Origin: JAPKEZ01 sp047638975
GTDB taxonomy: Bacteria; Planctomycetota; UBA1135
DNA: 25,398 bases
Direction: 5' to 3'
Assembly (NCBI GenBank): GCA_047638975.1
Contig: JBLINB010000025.1
Location: 1 to 25,398 of the forward strand
The first letter of the stretch is position 1, and each line of letters opens with the position of its first letter. Position numbers and translations under genes: made by a program. The notes below the pieces were generated by a model, which worked only from the letters and a program-made list of their open reading frames with translations, did no database searches and was not told the DNA's origin. This document shows positions 15,002-22,474 of the stretch, in pieces.

Positions 15002-16214
15002 CTGCTGGTGAAATTGTTTTATCACGCAACGCTCCGACCAAGTAAGTCGAGCCAGTCACTAACAACGGTTGCTCACCCTGCGGGAAATCAACTACTGTCA
15101 GCGCTTTAGCGTTAAACGCGGGTGCTATTTTATCGGCGCGAGCAGAGCGTGGATGGCTTCCTGCAGCGCAACAATACCACTGCTCTTTAATAGCGTCGGT
15201 ATTCGGCACCTCATGCATTGCCGCCGCTAGTTTTTGCTCATCTTTATCGTCGCGCAAGGCCAGCAACACCGCGCGTTGTTCTCCGGCAAAATTAGCCCTG
15301 AAGCAGCGTAATGTTTCTGCTAAGGATTGCTGTGAGTGCGCCACGTCAAAAATAACGGGGCGCCCTTTGCTGGTGTAGCGCAATTCGAAACGCCCTGGAA
15401 TACCTAAGTCATTGAGATCTGCCACACGTAGCAACTGCGCCGCAATCACATATTCTCTACCCAAAGATTCGAGTATTGCTACCGCTAAAGCGCGATTGCT
15501 CGGAGCGAATTTAGGCACTTGGGGCGAGGCTAATTCACCGCGCGGACCCACTTTTAGCTCGTCCCCAAGCGCATTAGCTATTTGATGGAGCACTAGCTTG
15601 GCTTGACTATCAATACTCGCCGCGCACCACAACGGAGTGTTCGGCTTAAAGATGCCGCCTTTTTCTTTAGCGATCTCTGACAATGTTTCACCTAAGACAT
15701 CGGTGTGCTCTAATTCAAGCGCGGTGATTACTGCCGCCATCGGCTGCAGTACATTGGTTGAATCAAAGCGTCCACCTAATCCGGTTTCGATGACCATGCA
15801 ATCTAGCTGCTGATTGCTGAATACTTGAAAGGCGGTGGCTGTCAATAAATCAAAGAACGTGGCATCGTCGGGCGCAACATCTAACACCGCTTCCATCGCA
15901 GCACATAAAGCGTCATCGTTGGCGAAGCTGCCATTCAACTGAATACGTTCGCGCCAATCGCTCAAATGCGGCGACGTATATAGACCTACGTTTTTACCGG
16001 CGCGCTGTAATGCCCAGCTTAAATAATACGCCACGCTGCCCTTGCCCTTGGAGCCTGCCACATGAATCGCCGGCACCTGCAAATGCGGGTCGCCCAGCGC
16101 CGTCATAATCGACTTCATAGACTGCAAACTGAAACGAGCAGCGCGCGGACGGCGGCACTGCTCGTAATCGGTTCTTAAACATAGCTCGTTGAAGAGCCGG
16201 GCTAACGTTGTCAT
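14985..16214 (-). CDS. folC: Bifunctional folylpolyglutamate synthase / dihydrofolate synthase
   Basis: FolC adds glutamate to dihydropteroate and further glutamates to folates, using ATP. The 409-residue Mur-ligase-family protein has the P-loop VAGSKGKGS (52-60), TSPHLSDWRERIQLNG for folate binding, CMVIETGLGGRFDSTNVL, and the metal/catalytic region LELEHTDVLGETLSEIAKEK followed by GGIFKPNTPL. The C-terminal domain begins near VIFDVAHSQQSLAE. ATG 16214 lies 3 bases after the stop of the secreted-protein gene, and its 3' end overlaps ispH. No Shine-Dalgarno is visible. A TACAAT precedes the ATG by six bases, but it is also coding sequence of the upstream gene. Confidence 0.95.
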   Translation of the reverse strand: MTTLARLFNELCLRTDYEQCRRPRAARFSLQSMKSIMTALGDPHLQVPAIHVAGSKGKGSVAYYLSWALQRAGKNVGLYTSPHLSDWRERIQLNGSFANDDALCAAMEAVLDVAPDDATFFDLLTATAFQVFSNQQLDCMVIETGLGGRFDSTNVLQPMAAVITALELEHTDVLGETLSEIAKEKGGIFKPNTPLWCAASIDSQAKLVLHQIANALGDELKVGPRGELASPQVPKFAPSNRALAVAILESLGREYVIAAQLLRVADLNDLGIPGRFELRYTSKGRPVIFDVAHSQQSLAETLRCFRANFAGEQRAVLLALRDDKDEQKLAAAMHEVPNTDAIKEQWYCCAAGSHPRSARADKIAPAFNAKALTVVDFPQGEQPLLVTGSTYLVGALRDKTISPADVARI

Positions 16215-16217
16215 AGA

Positions 16218-17315
16218 CTAATTGTAATGTGCTAGCCCGTTTGATGCAGCAATTACATTGGACGGGGCCAAGACTCCGTTTAGTTCTACAGCTTGCGTGA
16301 AAAACACTGACGGCAGCACAGCCGGCAATGTCGCGCTCAAAGAACCGCTAGAACCCAAGGATAGTGGATTGCTTAAAAAGAGGCCGTGATCAACGAGTAA
16401 GCTTGCCGTGCCATTAGCCACAATCGGCAAATCAGCCATTTGTGAAGAGACAAGCATGCCATAAGTCGCACCCGCATTTACATCTTCAACTGCCCAAGAA
16501 GCCGTTGAGGCTGCGCGGATTTCACTGATTGCGCGAAAGTTCAGCGTATCGTTAGATAGTGGTGCAGCTGAATAATAAGCCTGGGTGTCGTGAACATTAC
16601 CATACAACTTCATCGCAAAATTACCTCCTAGTATCGTTAGCGCACCCTGGTATTCACTGCCGTTAGGCTGCAATAAATCATACTCTTCAAAACTTGGGCG
16701 CGTGCCGTATCCATGAGGTGCGGCAAGCTTTGGCAAAAATAAGCCGGTAGTTGTGGTTTGTGTTAACCACACTATCGACCAACCAAATGCGTCGGCGCTG
16801 CCAACGACCTGCTCTTGTGGCAATGTACACTCGAGGCCGCCGCTTAATTCGAGATTAATTTCCCAGCAGGCGAAACCTAAACCAGCATCGCCAGGTAAAC
16901 CAACAATACTATAAACACAAGCCTCACCACGATTAGTCTGATCCACCCATCCGCTTGGGCCAGAGTTGTAAATATTATCGGCGTAGAAACGCAATTCTGC
17001 ATCTATAACACCCGCAGATGTTGGGTCCGACACCTGTGTGCAGTACGAAAATGTCATACCGTTCACCTGTTCGTCACCAACGACGCCAGCAGCGGGAAAG
17101 GCACCGTCATCGATTAATTCAGTACTACTTAAGACTGGCATGTAATAGTAAGCAGCAGCTAAAGAACCGTCGAAGATAGTCTCTGGCCCGGATCGATAAT
17201 CATGCTGAGTGACTTCAAAGCCGGTGTCGAAGCGGTATATACCGTGATTGACATTGGCCGTAATAGGCTGCGCAGTTTGTGCACAGCAAACGGAAGCTAA
17301 TAGAAATAAAATCAT
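16218..17315 (-). CDS. Secreted protein of unknown function
   Basis: The 365-residue protein has an N-terminal signal peptide: hydrophobic core MILFLLASVCCA with likely signal-peptidase I cleavage near CCA/QT. No lipobox fits, because Val precedes the Cys. The mature part is rich in Gly, Ser, Thr and Asn with short hydrophobic alternating stretches, and has no membrane segment, suggesting a beta-rich exported protein. The C-terminus (TQAVELNGVLAPSNVIAASN then GLAHYN) recalls a tail I associate with secreted planctomycete proteins. ATG 17315 was preferred over TTG 17333 because it gives a normal signal peptide and sits 6 bases after a TATCTT box. It lies between lpxD and folC in the same direction. 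I do not recognise a domain. Confidence 0.75.
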   Translation of the reverse strand: MILFLLASVCCAQTAQPITANVNHGIYRFDTGFEVTQHDYRSGPETIFDGSLAAAYYYMPVLSSTELIDDGAFPAAGVVGDEQVNGMTFSYCTQVSDPTSAGVIDAELRFYADNIYNSGPSGWVDQTNRGEACVYSIVGLPGDAGLGFACWEINLELSGGLECTLPQEQVVGSADAFGWSIVWLTQTTTTGLFLPKLAAPHGYGTRPSFEEYDLLQPNGSEYQGALTILGGNFAMKLYGNVHDTQAYYSAAPLSNDTLNFRAISEIRAASTASWAVEDVNAGATYGMLVSSQMADLPIVANGTASLLVDHGLFLSNPLSLGSSGSLSATLPAVLPSVFFTQAVELNGVLAPSNVIAASNGLAHYN

Positions 17316-17321
17316 AGCTAC

Positions 17322-17327
17322 AAGATA
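17322..17327 (-). promoter_or_regulatory. Candidate -10 box (TATCTT) 6 bases before the secreted-protein ATG
   Basis: On the minus strand TATCTT, spacer of six bases, then ATG 17315. It repeats the spacing of other starts in the window and supports that ATG. It lies in a 39-base gap after lpxD. Confidence 0.35.
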
Positions 17328-17354
17328 CCACAAGTTTCTATTTCGCGGAGACGC

Positions 17355-18329
17355 CTAGCGTCGTGCATTACGCCGTATTATTGCCAGCATGCGCTGATGC
17401 AGTTTAATATCTACAGCTGGCTGCCCGGCCACTGTTTGCCCCGGCTCTACATCGCTCATTACAGCGGCGCACGCTGCTATTTTAGCCCCGGCTCCTACGT
17501 GTAAGTGGCCTGCAGCACCTGACTTACCGGCGAATAGCGCGCCATCGCCAATGTTAGCGGAACCGCTAATACCCACTTGCCCGCATAGGATCACAAACCG
17601 CCCAATTTTACTATTATGGCCAATTTGGACCTGATTATCAAAGATGCAGCCGTCGCCAATAATCGTCGGTTCGAAAGTTCCGGCATCGATGCAACTGTTC
17701 GCGCCGATCTCGACACCACGTCCGATACGTACGCCACCTATCTGCGGCATATGCAAATGCTGGGTGCCGTCCCAGGTGTAGCCAAAGCCGTCAGCGCCAA
17801 TGGTCGCATTCGCTTGCACGACACAGGCATCACCGAGATGCACGTTATCGTAAAGCACGACTCCGGCATACAAGATACAGTTTTCGCCAACTACTGAATT
17901 TTTGCCGACTACACATTGCGGACCTATATAGGCACTAGCCGCAACATGTGCGCCGTCTTCAATGACTGCTGACGGATGAATACCTGACCTATATTGACGG
18001 CGCCGGCTTTGCCAAAATTGAGCCATAAGCGTGGCAGCCAATGATGGGTTGTCTACTTTAATGTGACATGCTGGTGGTGATGGGCAGCTTTTGTCAACCA
18101 ATACCAGCCCCGCCGTTGAAGCGCGCATTGCCGTAAAATCATCTTCACTGGGATGCTGCCCCATTTCATTCGGAGTCGATCTAAAAAAAGCAATCTCGTT
18201 GGCTGTAGCTATTTTTATATCTTGCACTTGACCAAAACTTTGGTCGCTAGCGCCACATAGTTCGCCACCGAGCATGCTAGCGATTTCTTTAGCAGTTAAT
18301 GTTTTGGCAGAAGCAGGTGCAGGTGTCAT
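17355..18329 (-). CDS. lpxD: UDP-3-O-acylglucosamine N-acyltransferase
   Basis: LpxD is the third step of lipid A synthesis, adding an acyl chain from acyl-ACP to the 2-amino group of UDP-3-O-acyl-glucosamine. The 324 residues are of normal length. The N-terminal substrate domain (about 10-100) includes LTAKEIASMLGGEL and ATANEIAFF. Left-handed beta-helix hexapeptide repeats run from about 115 to 300. GADGFGY and VQIGHNSKIG are conserved, and His238 in the latter matches the catalytic His of E. coli LpxD (His239). The end has VAGQPAVDIKLHQRML. lpxA, fabZ and lpxB are not adjacent, unlike the proteobacterial cluster. The gene implies an LPS-type outer membrane. Confidence 0.95.
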   Translation of the reverse strand: MTPAPASAKTLTAKEIASMLGGELCGASDQSFGQVQDIKIATANEIAFFRSTPNEMGQHPSEDDFTAMRASTAGLVLVDKSCPSPPACHIKVDNPSLAATLMAQFWQSRRRQYRSGIHPSAVIEDGAHVAASAYIGPQCVVGKNSVVGENCILYAGVVLYDNVHLGDACVVQANATIGADGFGYTWDGTQHLHMPQIGGVRIGRGVEIGANSCIDAGTFEPTIIGDGCIFDNQVQIGHNSKIGRFVILCGQVGISGSANIGDGALFAGKSGAAGHLHVGAGAKIAACAAVMSDVEPGQTVAGQPAVDIKLHQRMLAIIRRNARR

Positions 18330-18350
18330 GTTTATAGTTTACAGTTTACA
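18330..18350 (-). repeat. Three tandem heptamers upstream of lpxD
   Basis: Read on the minus strand, two copies of TGTAAAC are followed by TATAAAC directly against the lpxD ATG. The repeat begins inside the stop codon of the upstream exchanger gene. A TAAACT hexamer inside it lies six bases before the ATG and may act as a -10 element. Slippage during replication could also have produced it. Confidence 0.5.
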
Positions 18351-19299
18351 GTGAATAGGCCTGTTGGATGATCAGCAAATAACTGACAAGCATTATGAAG
18401 CCAACAATAGAATGCAGCGATCGCGGGTTAGGAATGTGCAGTTTCAGCATCAGCAGTGGTGCAATCAGTAATAATGAAGCGCCTAGATTTACGCATAGCA
18501 TAAACAAACTGATCTCATCGCTGAAGGGTTGGTGAGTGAATAAACCGACTATTCCGCCGGTAACCAACAGATTGAAGGCATTTGAGCCAACGACGTTGCC
18601 GAATACCGCTTGAGCGCGTCCTTGTTTAAGGGCGAAAAACGAAGTGAATAATTCGGGTAGCGAAGTGCCGACTGCAGCTAGAACAAATCCGGCGAAACCG
18701 TCTTTCCAGCCAAATTCTGCGGCTAGCTCAAGGGCGCCTTCTAAGAAAAAATGCGCGCCGCCCGCCAACATCAAAAAACCACTTAGGCATTGCAGACCTA
18801 CGCGTTTACTTGAAGAGACAGGGGCATCTTGTAAGACATCTACTTCGCCGCCCGGCTTAGCCTTAATACTTTTAGCAATCACTACCCCGTAAAGTAGGAG
18901 CAATAAAATGCTGCTGTATGCCGTCGAGGGCGGATAGCTAAACCACAAGAAAACGAAAAACGAACCTATGACCAACGGCAATAACGCCGGCCAACCGATG
19001 CGTTCGATCTCAAAATTCTGCTTACCTTTAAGCAGTAAACACATTCCGAGTACAGCAGCTACATTAAAAGCGTTGGACCCCATCAAATTGCCCAAGGCGA
19101 CTTGCGGGTGCTCAGACAAACTCGTTAGGCTGACGAATAATTCGGGCAACGAGGTACCCAGGGCCAACAACAGCATGCCGGCGACCCAATCAGGCCATCC
19201 CCAGCGATGGGCTAAACTAAGGCTAGCGCGCACGGCGTAGTCGGCGCCAACAGTAAGTGCCACAGTACCGCCCAACATGTAGAAAAGGTGTTCTTGCAT
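18346..19299 (-). CDS. Na+/Ca2+ exchanger family (CaCA) membrane protein
   Basis: This is an inner-membrane cation antiporter of the YrbG-like CaCA family. The 317 residues hold about ten hydrophobic segments and two alpha-repeats in opposite topology. Repeat 1 is GTSLPELFVS (48-57) with GNLMGSNAFNVAAVLG, and repeat 2 is AVGTSLPELFTS with GNVVGSNAFN. The two halves are separated by a hydrophilic cytoplasmic loop with KSIKAKPGGEVD. The Glu of each SLPEL and the GSNAFN segments form the ion-binding site in this family. ATG 19299 was chosen over GTG 19323 because a TATACT box would then lie upstream of it. Ion specificity (Ca2+/Na+ or Ca2+/H+) cannot be told. It is the first gene of the minus-strand run. 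Confidence 0.92.
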   Translation of the reverse strand: MQEHLFYMLGGTVALTVGADYAVRASLSLAHRWGWPDWVAGMLLLALGTSLPELFVSLTSLSEHPQVALGNLMGSNAFNVAAVLGMCLLLKGKQNFEIERIGWPALLPLVIGSFFVFLWFSYPPSTAYSSILLLLLYGVVIAKSIKAKPGGEVDVLQDAPVSSSKRVGLQCLSGFLMLAGGAHFFLEGALELAAEFGWKDGFAGFVLAAVGTSLPELFTSFFALKQGRAQAVFGNVVGSNAFNLLVTGGIVGLFTHQPFSDEISLFMLCVNLGASLLLIAPLLMLKLHIPNPRSLHSIVGFIMLVSYLLIIQQAYSL

Positions 19300-19310
19300 C
19301 CTAGTGAGAG

Positions 19311-19317
19311 TAGTATA
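19311..19317. promoter_or_regulatory. Overlapping divergent -10 boxes for the exchanger and amidotransferase genes
   Basis: TAGTAT (19311-19316, plus) ends 7 bases before ATG 19324. TATACT on the minus strand (19317-19312) ends 12 bases before ATG 19299. The two hexamers overlap, so the two genes would have mutually exclusive promoter occupancy. No -35 elements were recognised. Confidence 0.45.
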
Positions 19318-19323
19318 TAACAC

Positions 19324-20043
19324 ATGAGCCTGCCAGTCGTAGCCGTTAGCGTTGAGTTACTCGACGCCCCTCATTACGAGGGGGTCAAGCGTTGCCAACT
19401 ATTCCATTCTTATCTAGATTGCTTACGCGAGGCTGGGTTGATCCCGCTGTTAATCGCCCCCGACGCATCACGCTCTGAGCTTGAGCAGCTGCTATCGAAC
19501 GTCGATGGCATTTTGTTGACCGGCGGCGACGATTTAGACCTCAGCCTCGACGGTGGTCCTGCCCCCGTAAGTGAATGTAAGCCGGTTCCGGAAGCGCAGC
19601 AGCTGTCGGTATTTGCGATGGTTGACATCGCCAAAGAGCGCGATATCCCCTTACTGGGCATATGTTTAGGGATGCAGGTACTTGGTTTAGCGCATGCCGC
19701 CGAGCTCGATCAGCACCTCGATCATCATCAAGAGCACACCAAGGGTATCGCACATGCAGTCACTGTTTCAGCAACAGGCAAACTCATGGACGCCGTCGGT
19801 GACCAGGCATTCGAGGTGCTGTCTTATCACCACCAAGGCCTAGACGCGCTTTCTTCACCCTTAAAAGTGGTTGCCACCGCTGATGACGGCACTATCGAAG
19901 CTATAGAACATCCTGATTACAGTTACTTTGTTGGCGTACAATGGCATCCAGAGAAAACGCCGCGCTCTACTGCAACACTCGCGCTCTTTGCCAGCTTTGC
20001 TGAAGCCGTAAACCACTATCACGCATCACGCGTCACACAATAA
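19324..20043 (+). CDS. Class I glutamine amidotransferase, peptidase C26 family (PuuD-like)
   Basis: This cytoplasmic hydrolase resembles gamma-glutamyl-GABA hydrolase and releases glutamate from gamma-glutamyl amides. The 239 residues match the family. ILLTGGDDLDLSLDG, the nucleophile elbow LLGICLGMQVLG with Cys114, and GVQWHPEKTP with His208 and Glu210 form a complete catalytic triad. The actual substrate is unclear: no polyamine (puu) genes are near, and the following genes are a membrane protein, aroB and carB. The 3' end overlaps the next start in TAATG. The ATG sits 7 bases after a TAGTAT box, and no ribosome site is visible. Confidence 0.9.
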   Translation: MSLPVVAVSVELLDAPHYEGVKRCQLFHSYLDCLREAGLIPLLIAPDASRSELEQLLSNVDGILLTGGDDLDLSLDGGPAPVSECKPVPEAQQLSVFAMVDIAKERDIPLLGICLGMQVLGLAHAAELDQHLDHHQEHTKGIAHAVTVSATGKLMDAVGDQAFEVLSYHHQGLDALSSPLKVVATADDGTIEAIEHPDYSYFVGVQWHPEKTPRSTATLALFASFAEAVNHYHASRVTQ

Positions 20044-21383
20044 TGAGTCGTACCGAAAAACTCAAGCAGCAAGCAGCGCTTGATGCCGCCAAAACCAAGA
20101 AGCGCCTAGTCTTTTCCATTGCAGGTTTGGCGATTTGCGTCGGCATCTTGTTCCAGCTAAACGGCAAAGCGAGTGCCCCGCCAGAGAAGACAGTACGCCA
20201 AGCGCAACACTCTATAGATATTCAATCGATGCTCCCTGAGTTTGATGCTGAATTATTATCCACCATCAAAGATTCTAAAGATTCTGAGCGCGTCATCCTC
20301 GAGCCGAAAGCGTTCGCGGTCACCGCTTACAACTCAGAAGCTTTGCTCGAATCATGGGTCTATCTACTCGGCCAGCCAAAGTTTGATTTTCTAGATGGCC
20401 TTGTGAACCCCGATAACTATCGTGGCCAAGTGTTTCGTGCACGTGGCGAATTGTTGGATGCGCGCACCATTACTCGTATTGTCGGAGAGGATCCCGAATA
20501 CTGGACACTGATTAAGACTGAAGATGGCGAGCTGATGTTTTTTGCGGCGATGCAGCTGCCAGAAATATTGTTTGGCGCAGATAATTTTGTATTAGCAGAT
20601 GGCTATTTTTACAAAAACTATCGCCAAAAAATTGATGGCGAGTGGATTACCGCACCTCTTTTTATTGGTAACAATCTATTGCCTTCGGTGCCGGCAGAAG
20701 CGCACTCAACTACGCCAAATATGCGTCTACTAAATAAGTTAAAAGACCAACCTATAGGTACGCATAACAAGACCCAACTACTGGATAAACTTCCAGAAAT
20801 GTGGCATTTGGCCTATATCGCGCGCGAAATGCGGCGTGCCCCAGAACTAGCAGCAGAAGCCAGCAAAGACGCTATTCTGCTTGATTTTGCCACTTTGACA
20901 GATCTTGTGACCAACCCCGAAATATACCGTGGACAAGTTTTCGAACTCGGCGGAGAAATCGTCGAGGCCCACACCGGGCGCACTACCGAAAACTCATTAC
21001 GCAGCCGCGAGGTTTCATCTGCATGGGTGCGTAATAGTTTTCTCGGTGACACTTTGTTGCACCTAAAAGCTGCCGACAACTTCGCCTTCGACAAGTACGC
21101 TGGCAACACTATTTTCCATGGCTATTTTTTAATGCTATGGGCTTATACTGACGGAAAAGCTATACCACGGCGTACGCCGGTATTTGTGGTTTACGAATCT
21201 CATGCACAACGCACAGTGATGCCCCAAGGCACCAGCATGCTGATTTATAGTTTCCTCGGAGTCATCATGCTCTTAGGTTTGCTTATTTTCTTGCACGTAA
21301 AACGCGATACCAAGAACCGCCTACTCGCGATGCAAGCACTCACTAACCGTAAACGCAAACGCCGTGAACAAAACAATGGATAG
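20043..21383 (+). CDS. Two-repeat membrane-anchored protein, unknown function
   Basis: The 446-residue protein has a basic N-terminus, a membrane segment (about 21-39), a large extracytoplasmic or lumenal region, a second membrane segment (about 397-419) and a strongly basic C-terminal tail with RKRKRR. The soluble region contains two related domains. Repeat 1 starts at NPDNYRGQVFRARGELLDA (122-140) and repeat 2 at NPEIYRGQVFELGGEIVEA (291-309). Each continues with beta-strand-like stretches (GYFYKNYRQ and HGYFLMLWAY near their ends), which looks like an OB-type small barrel. I recall this 'NPxxYRGQxVxxxGxL ... GYFxK' style from planctomycete hypothetical proteins. It overlaps the preceding amidotransferase and aroB, so it belongs to that operon. 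Function unknown. Confidence 0.8.
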   Translation: MSRTEKLKQQAALDAAKTKKRLVFSIAGLAICVGILFQLNGKASAPPEKTVRQAQHSIDIQSMLPEFDAELLSTIKDSKDSERVILEPKAFAVTAYNSEALLESWVYLLGQPKFDFLDGLVNPDNYRGQVFRARGELLDARTITRIVGEDPEYWTLIKTEDGELMFFAAMQLPEILFGADNFVLADGYFYKNYRQKIDGEWITAPLFIGNNLLPSVPAEAHSTTPNMRLLNKLKDQPIGTHNKTQLLDKLPEMWHLAYIAREMRRAPELAAEASKDAILLDFATLTDLVTNPEIYRGQVFELGGEIVEAHTGRTTENSLRSREVSSAWVRNSFLGDTLLHLKAADNFAFDKYAGNTIFHGYFLMLWAYTDGKAIPRRTPVFVVYESHAQRTVMPQGTSMLIYSFLGVIMLLGLLIFLHVKRDTKNRLLAMQALTNRKRKRREQNNG

Positions 21384-22440
21384 AATCAGTTTCGCTAATG
21401 CTAAACTTAGTGATTATTGCTCGCGTAATTTGCGACGTTTACGCCCACACGTTTCGCATGTGTTTATTATTCATGACGCGCGACTACCCGAGTCTTTACT
21501 CCGCCAAGTTATCGCGGGCGTCAAAGCTAGCAACTGCCCGTTTACTTTGATCAAAGCGGCGCACGGCGAGCGCAATAAAACCCTCGCAAGTGCCGAGAAA
21601 TTGGTCACTACGATACTGAAGGCAAAAGCGGATCGCGATAGCTTGGTCTTAGCCGTAGGTGGCGGTGTAACTAGCGACCTTTCCGGCTTTGCAGCAGCGA
21701 TTACTTTGCGCGGAATACGCTGGGCGTGCCTACCCACTACCTTACTGTCGATGGTCGACGCCGGCATCGGTGGCAAGACTGCTGTGAATACTGGCGGCAA
21801 CAAAAATATGATAGGCGCATTTCATTTTCCGCAATTTATACATATCGATTTCAGGTGGTTAAAGTCATTACCCGACTACGAGTTCAGCTCTGGCCTTGGC
21901 GAACTACAAAAAACGGCCTTATTAGCCGGTGGACGACTATGGCGAGCGTGTCAGGCAACCAAACCAGCGCAATTCCGCAAATCTACGCTCGCGCTGCACG
22001 AGCTCATCAAGCTCGCCGCTAGATACAAGAATAAAATCGTCTCTAGCGACCCTAAAGAGGCAAATTTGCGAAAAATACTCAACCTCGGGCATACTTTTGG
22101 GCATCCCATTGAGATGGCGTCCGCGGGCAAATTAAGCCATGGTGAAGCGGTATCCTTTGGTATTCACTGCGCATTGCAGCACTCAGCGCAACTGGGCTTA
22201 TGCAAGGCTAAATTACTTGCCGACAACGACACATTGTGCGCACGCATGGGGCTTGATCAGCATCCAAAGCTAAAGTTACCGACTGCGGCAATATTACGCC
22301 GCGCTTTGGCGCATGATAAGAAGTCGCGCGACGGGAAATTGAGCTTGGTTTTACTCGAAAAGGCAGGGCATCCGCTTGTTTGTGATGGTTATTCTGTGGC
22401 CGAAGTGGCAAAAATAATAATTGCCAATCGGTACCGCTAA
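21376..22440 (+). CDS. aroB: 3-dehydroquinate synthase
   Basis: AroB makes 3-dehydroquinate from DAHP, the second step of the shikimate pathway, using NAD and a divalent metal. The 354 residues include NAD-binding AVGGGVTSDLSGFAAAI, LPTTLLSMVDAGIGGKTAVN and KNMIGAFHFP. The metal ligands are Glu176 (SGLGELQK), His239 (LNLGHTFGH) and His255 (SHGEAVSFG). The usual 'AEVIKYG' after the Glu is changed to ELQKTAL, a mild divergence. ATG 21376 overlaps the preceding stop in ATGGATAG, implying translational coupling. A GTG at 21364 is possible but leaves more overlap. Confidence 0.95.
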   Translation: MDRISFANAKLSDYCSRNLRRLRPHVSHVFIIHDARLPESLLRQVIAGVKASNCPFTLIKAAHGERNKTLASAEKLVTTILKAKADRDSLVLAVGGGVTSDLSGFAAAITLRGIRWACLPTTLLSMVDAGIGGKTAVNTGGNKNMIGAFHFPQFIHIDFRWLKSLPDYEFSSGLGELQKTALLAGGRLWRACQATKPAQFRKSTLALHELIKLAARYKNKIVSSDPKEANLRKILNLGHTFGHPIEMASAGKLSHGEAVSFGIHCALQHSAQLGLCKAKLLADNDTLCARMGLDQHPKLKLPTAAILRRALAHDKKSRDGKLSLVLLEKAGHPLVCDGYSVAEVAKIIIANRYR

Positions 22441-22448
22441 GGATGAGT

Positions 22449-22454
22449 TAGAAT
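22449..22454 (+). promoter_or_regulatory. Candidate -10 box (TAGAAT) and AAAGG ribosome site before carB
   Basis: TAGAAT lies in the 34-base gap after aroB and gives a leader of about 14 bases. Unlike most genes here, a Shine-Dalgarno-like AAAGG (22464-22468) stands at proper distance from the ATG at 22475. carB may therefore have its own promoter besides readthrough from aroB. Confidence 0.45.
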
Positions 22455-22474
22455 AGGCTAACCAAAGGTCAATC

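Noticed and set aside
16221..16226. TACAAT six bases before the folC ATG as a promoter
   Set aside because: These bases are also the last Tyr-Asn codons of the preceding gene on the same strand, and folC follows its stop by 3 bases. Operon readthrough explains folC without it, so it was not listed as a feature.
19324..20043. Part of a polyamine (putrescine) degradation operon
   Set aside because: The hydrolase family fits, but no puuA, puuB, puuC or transporter gene is near, so the pathway name is not justified.
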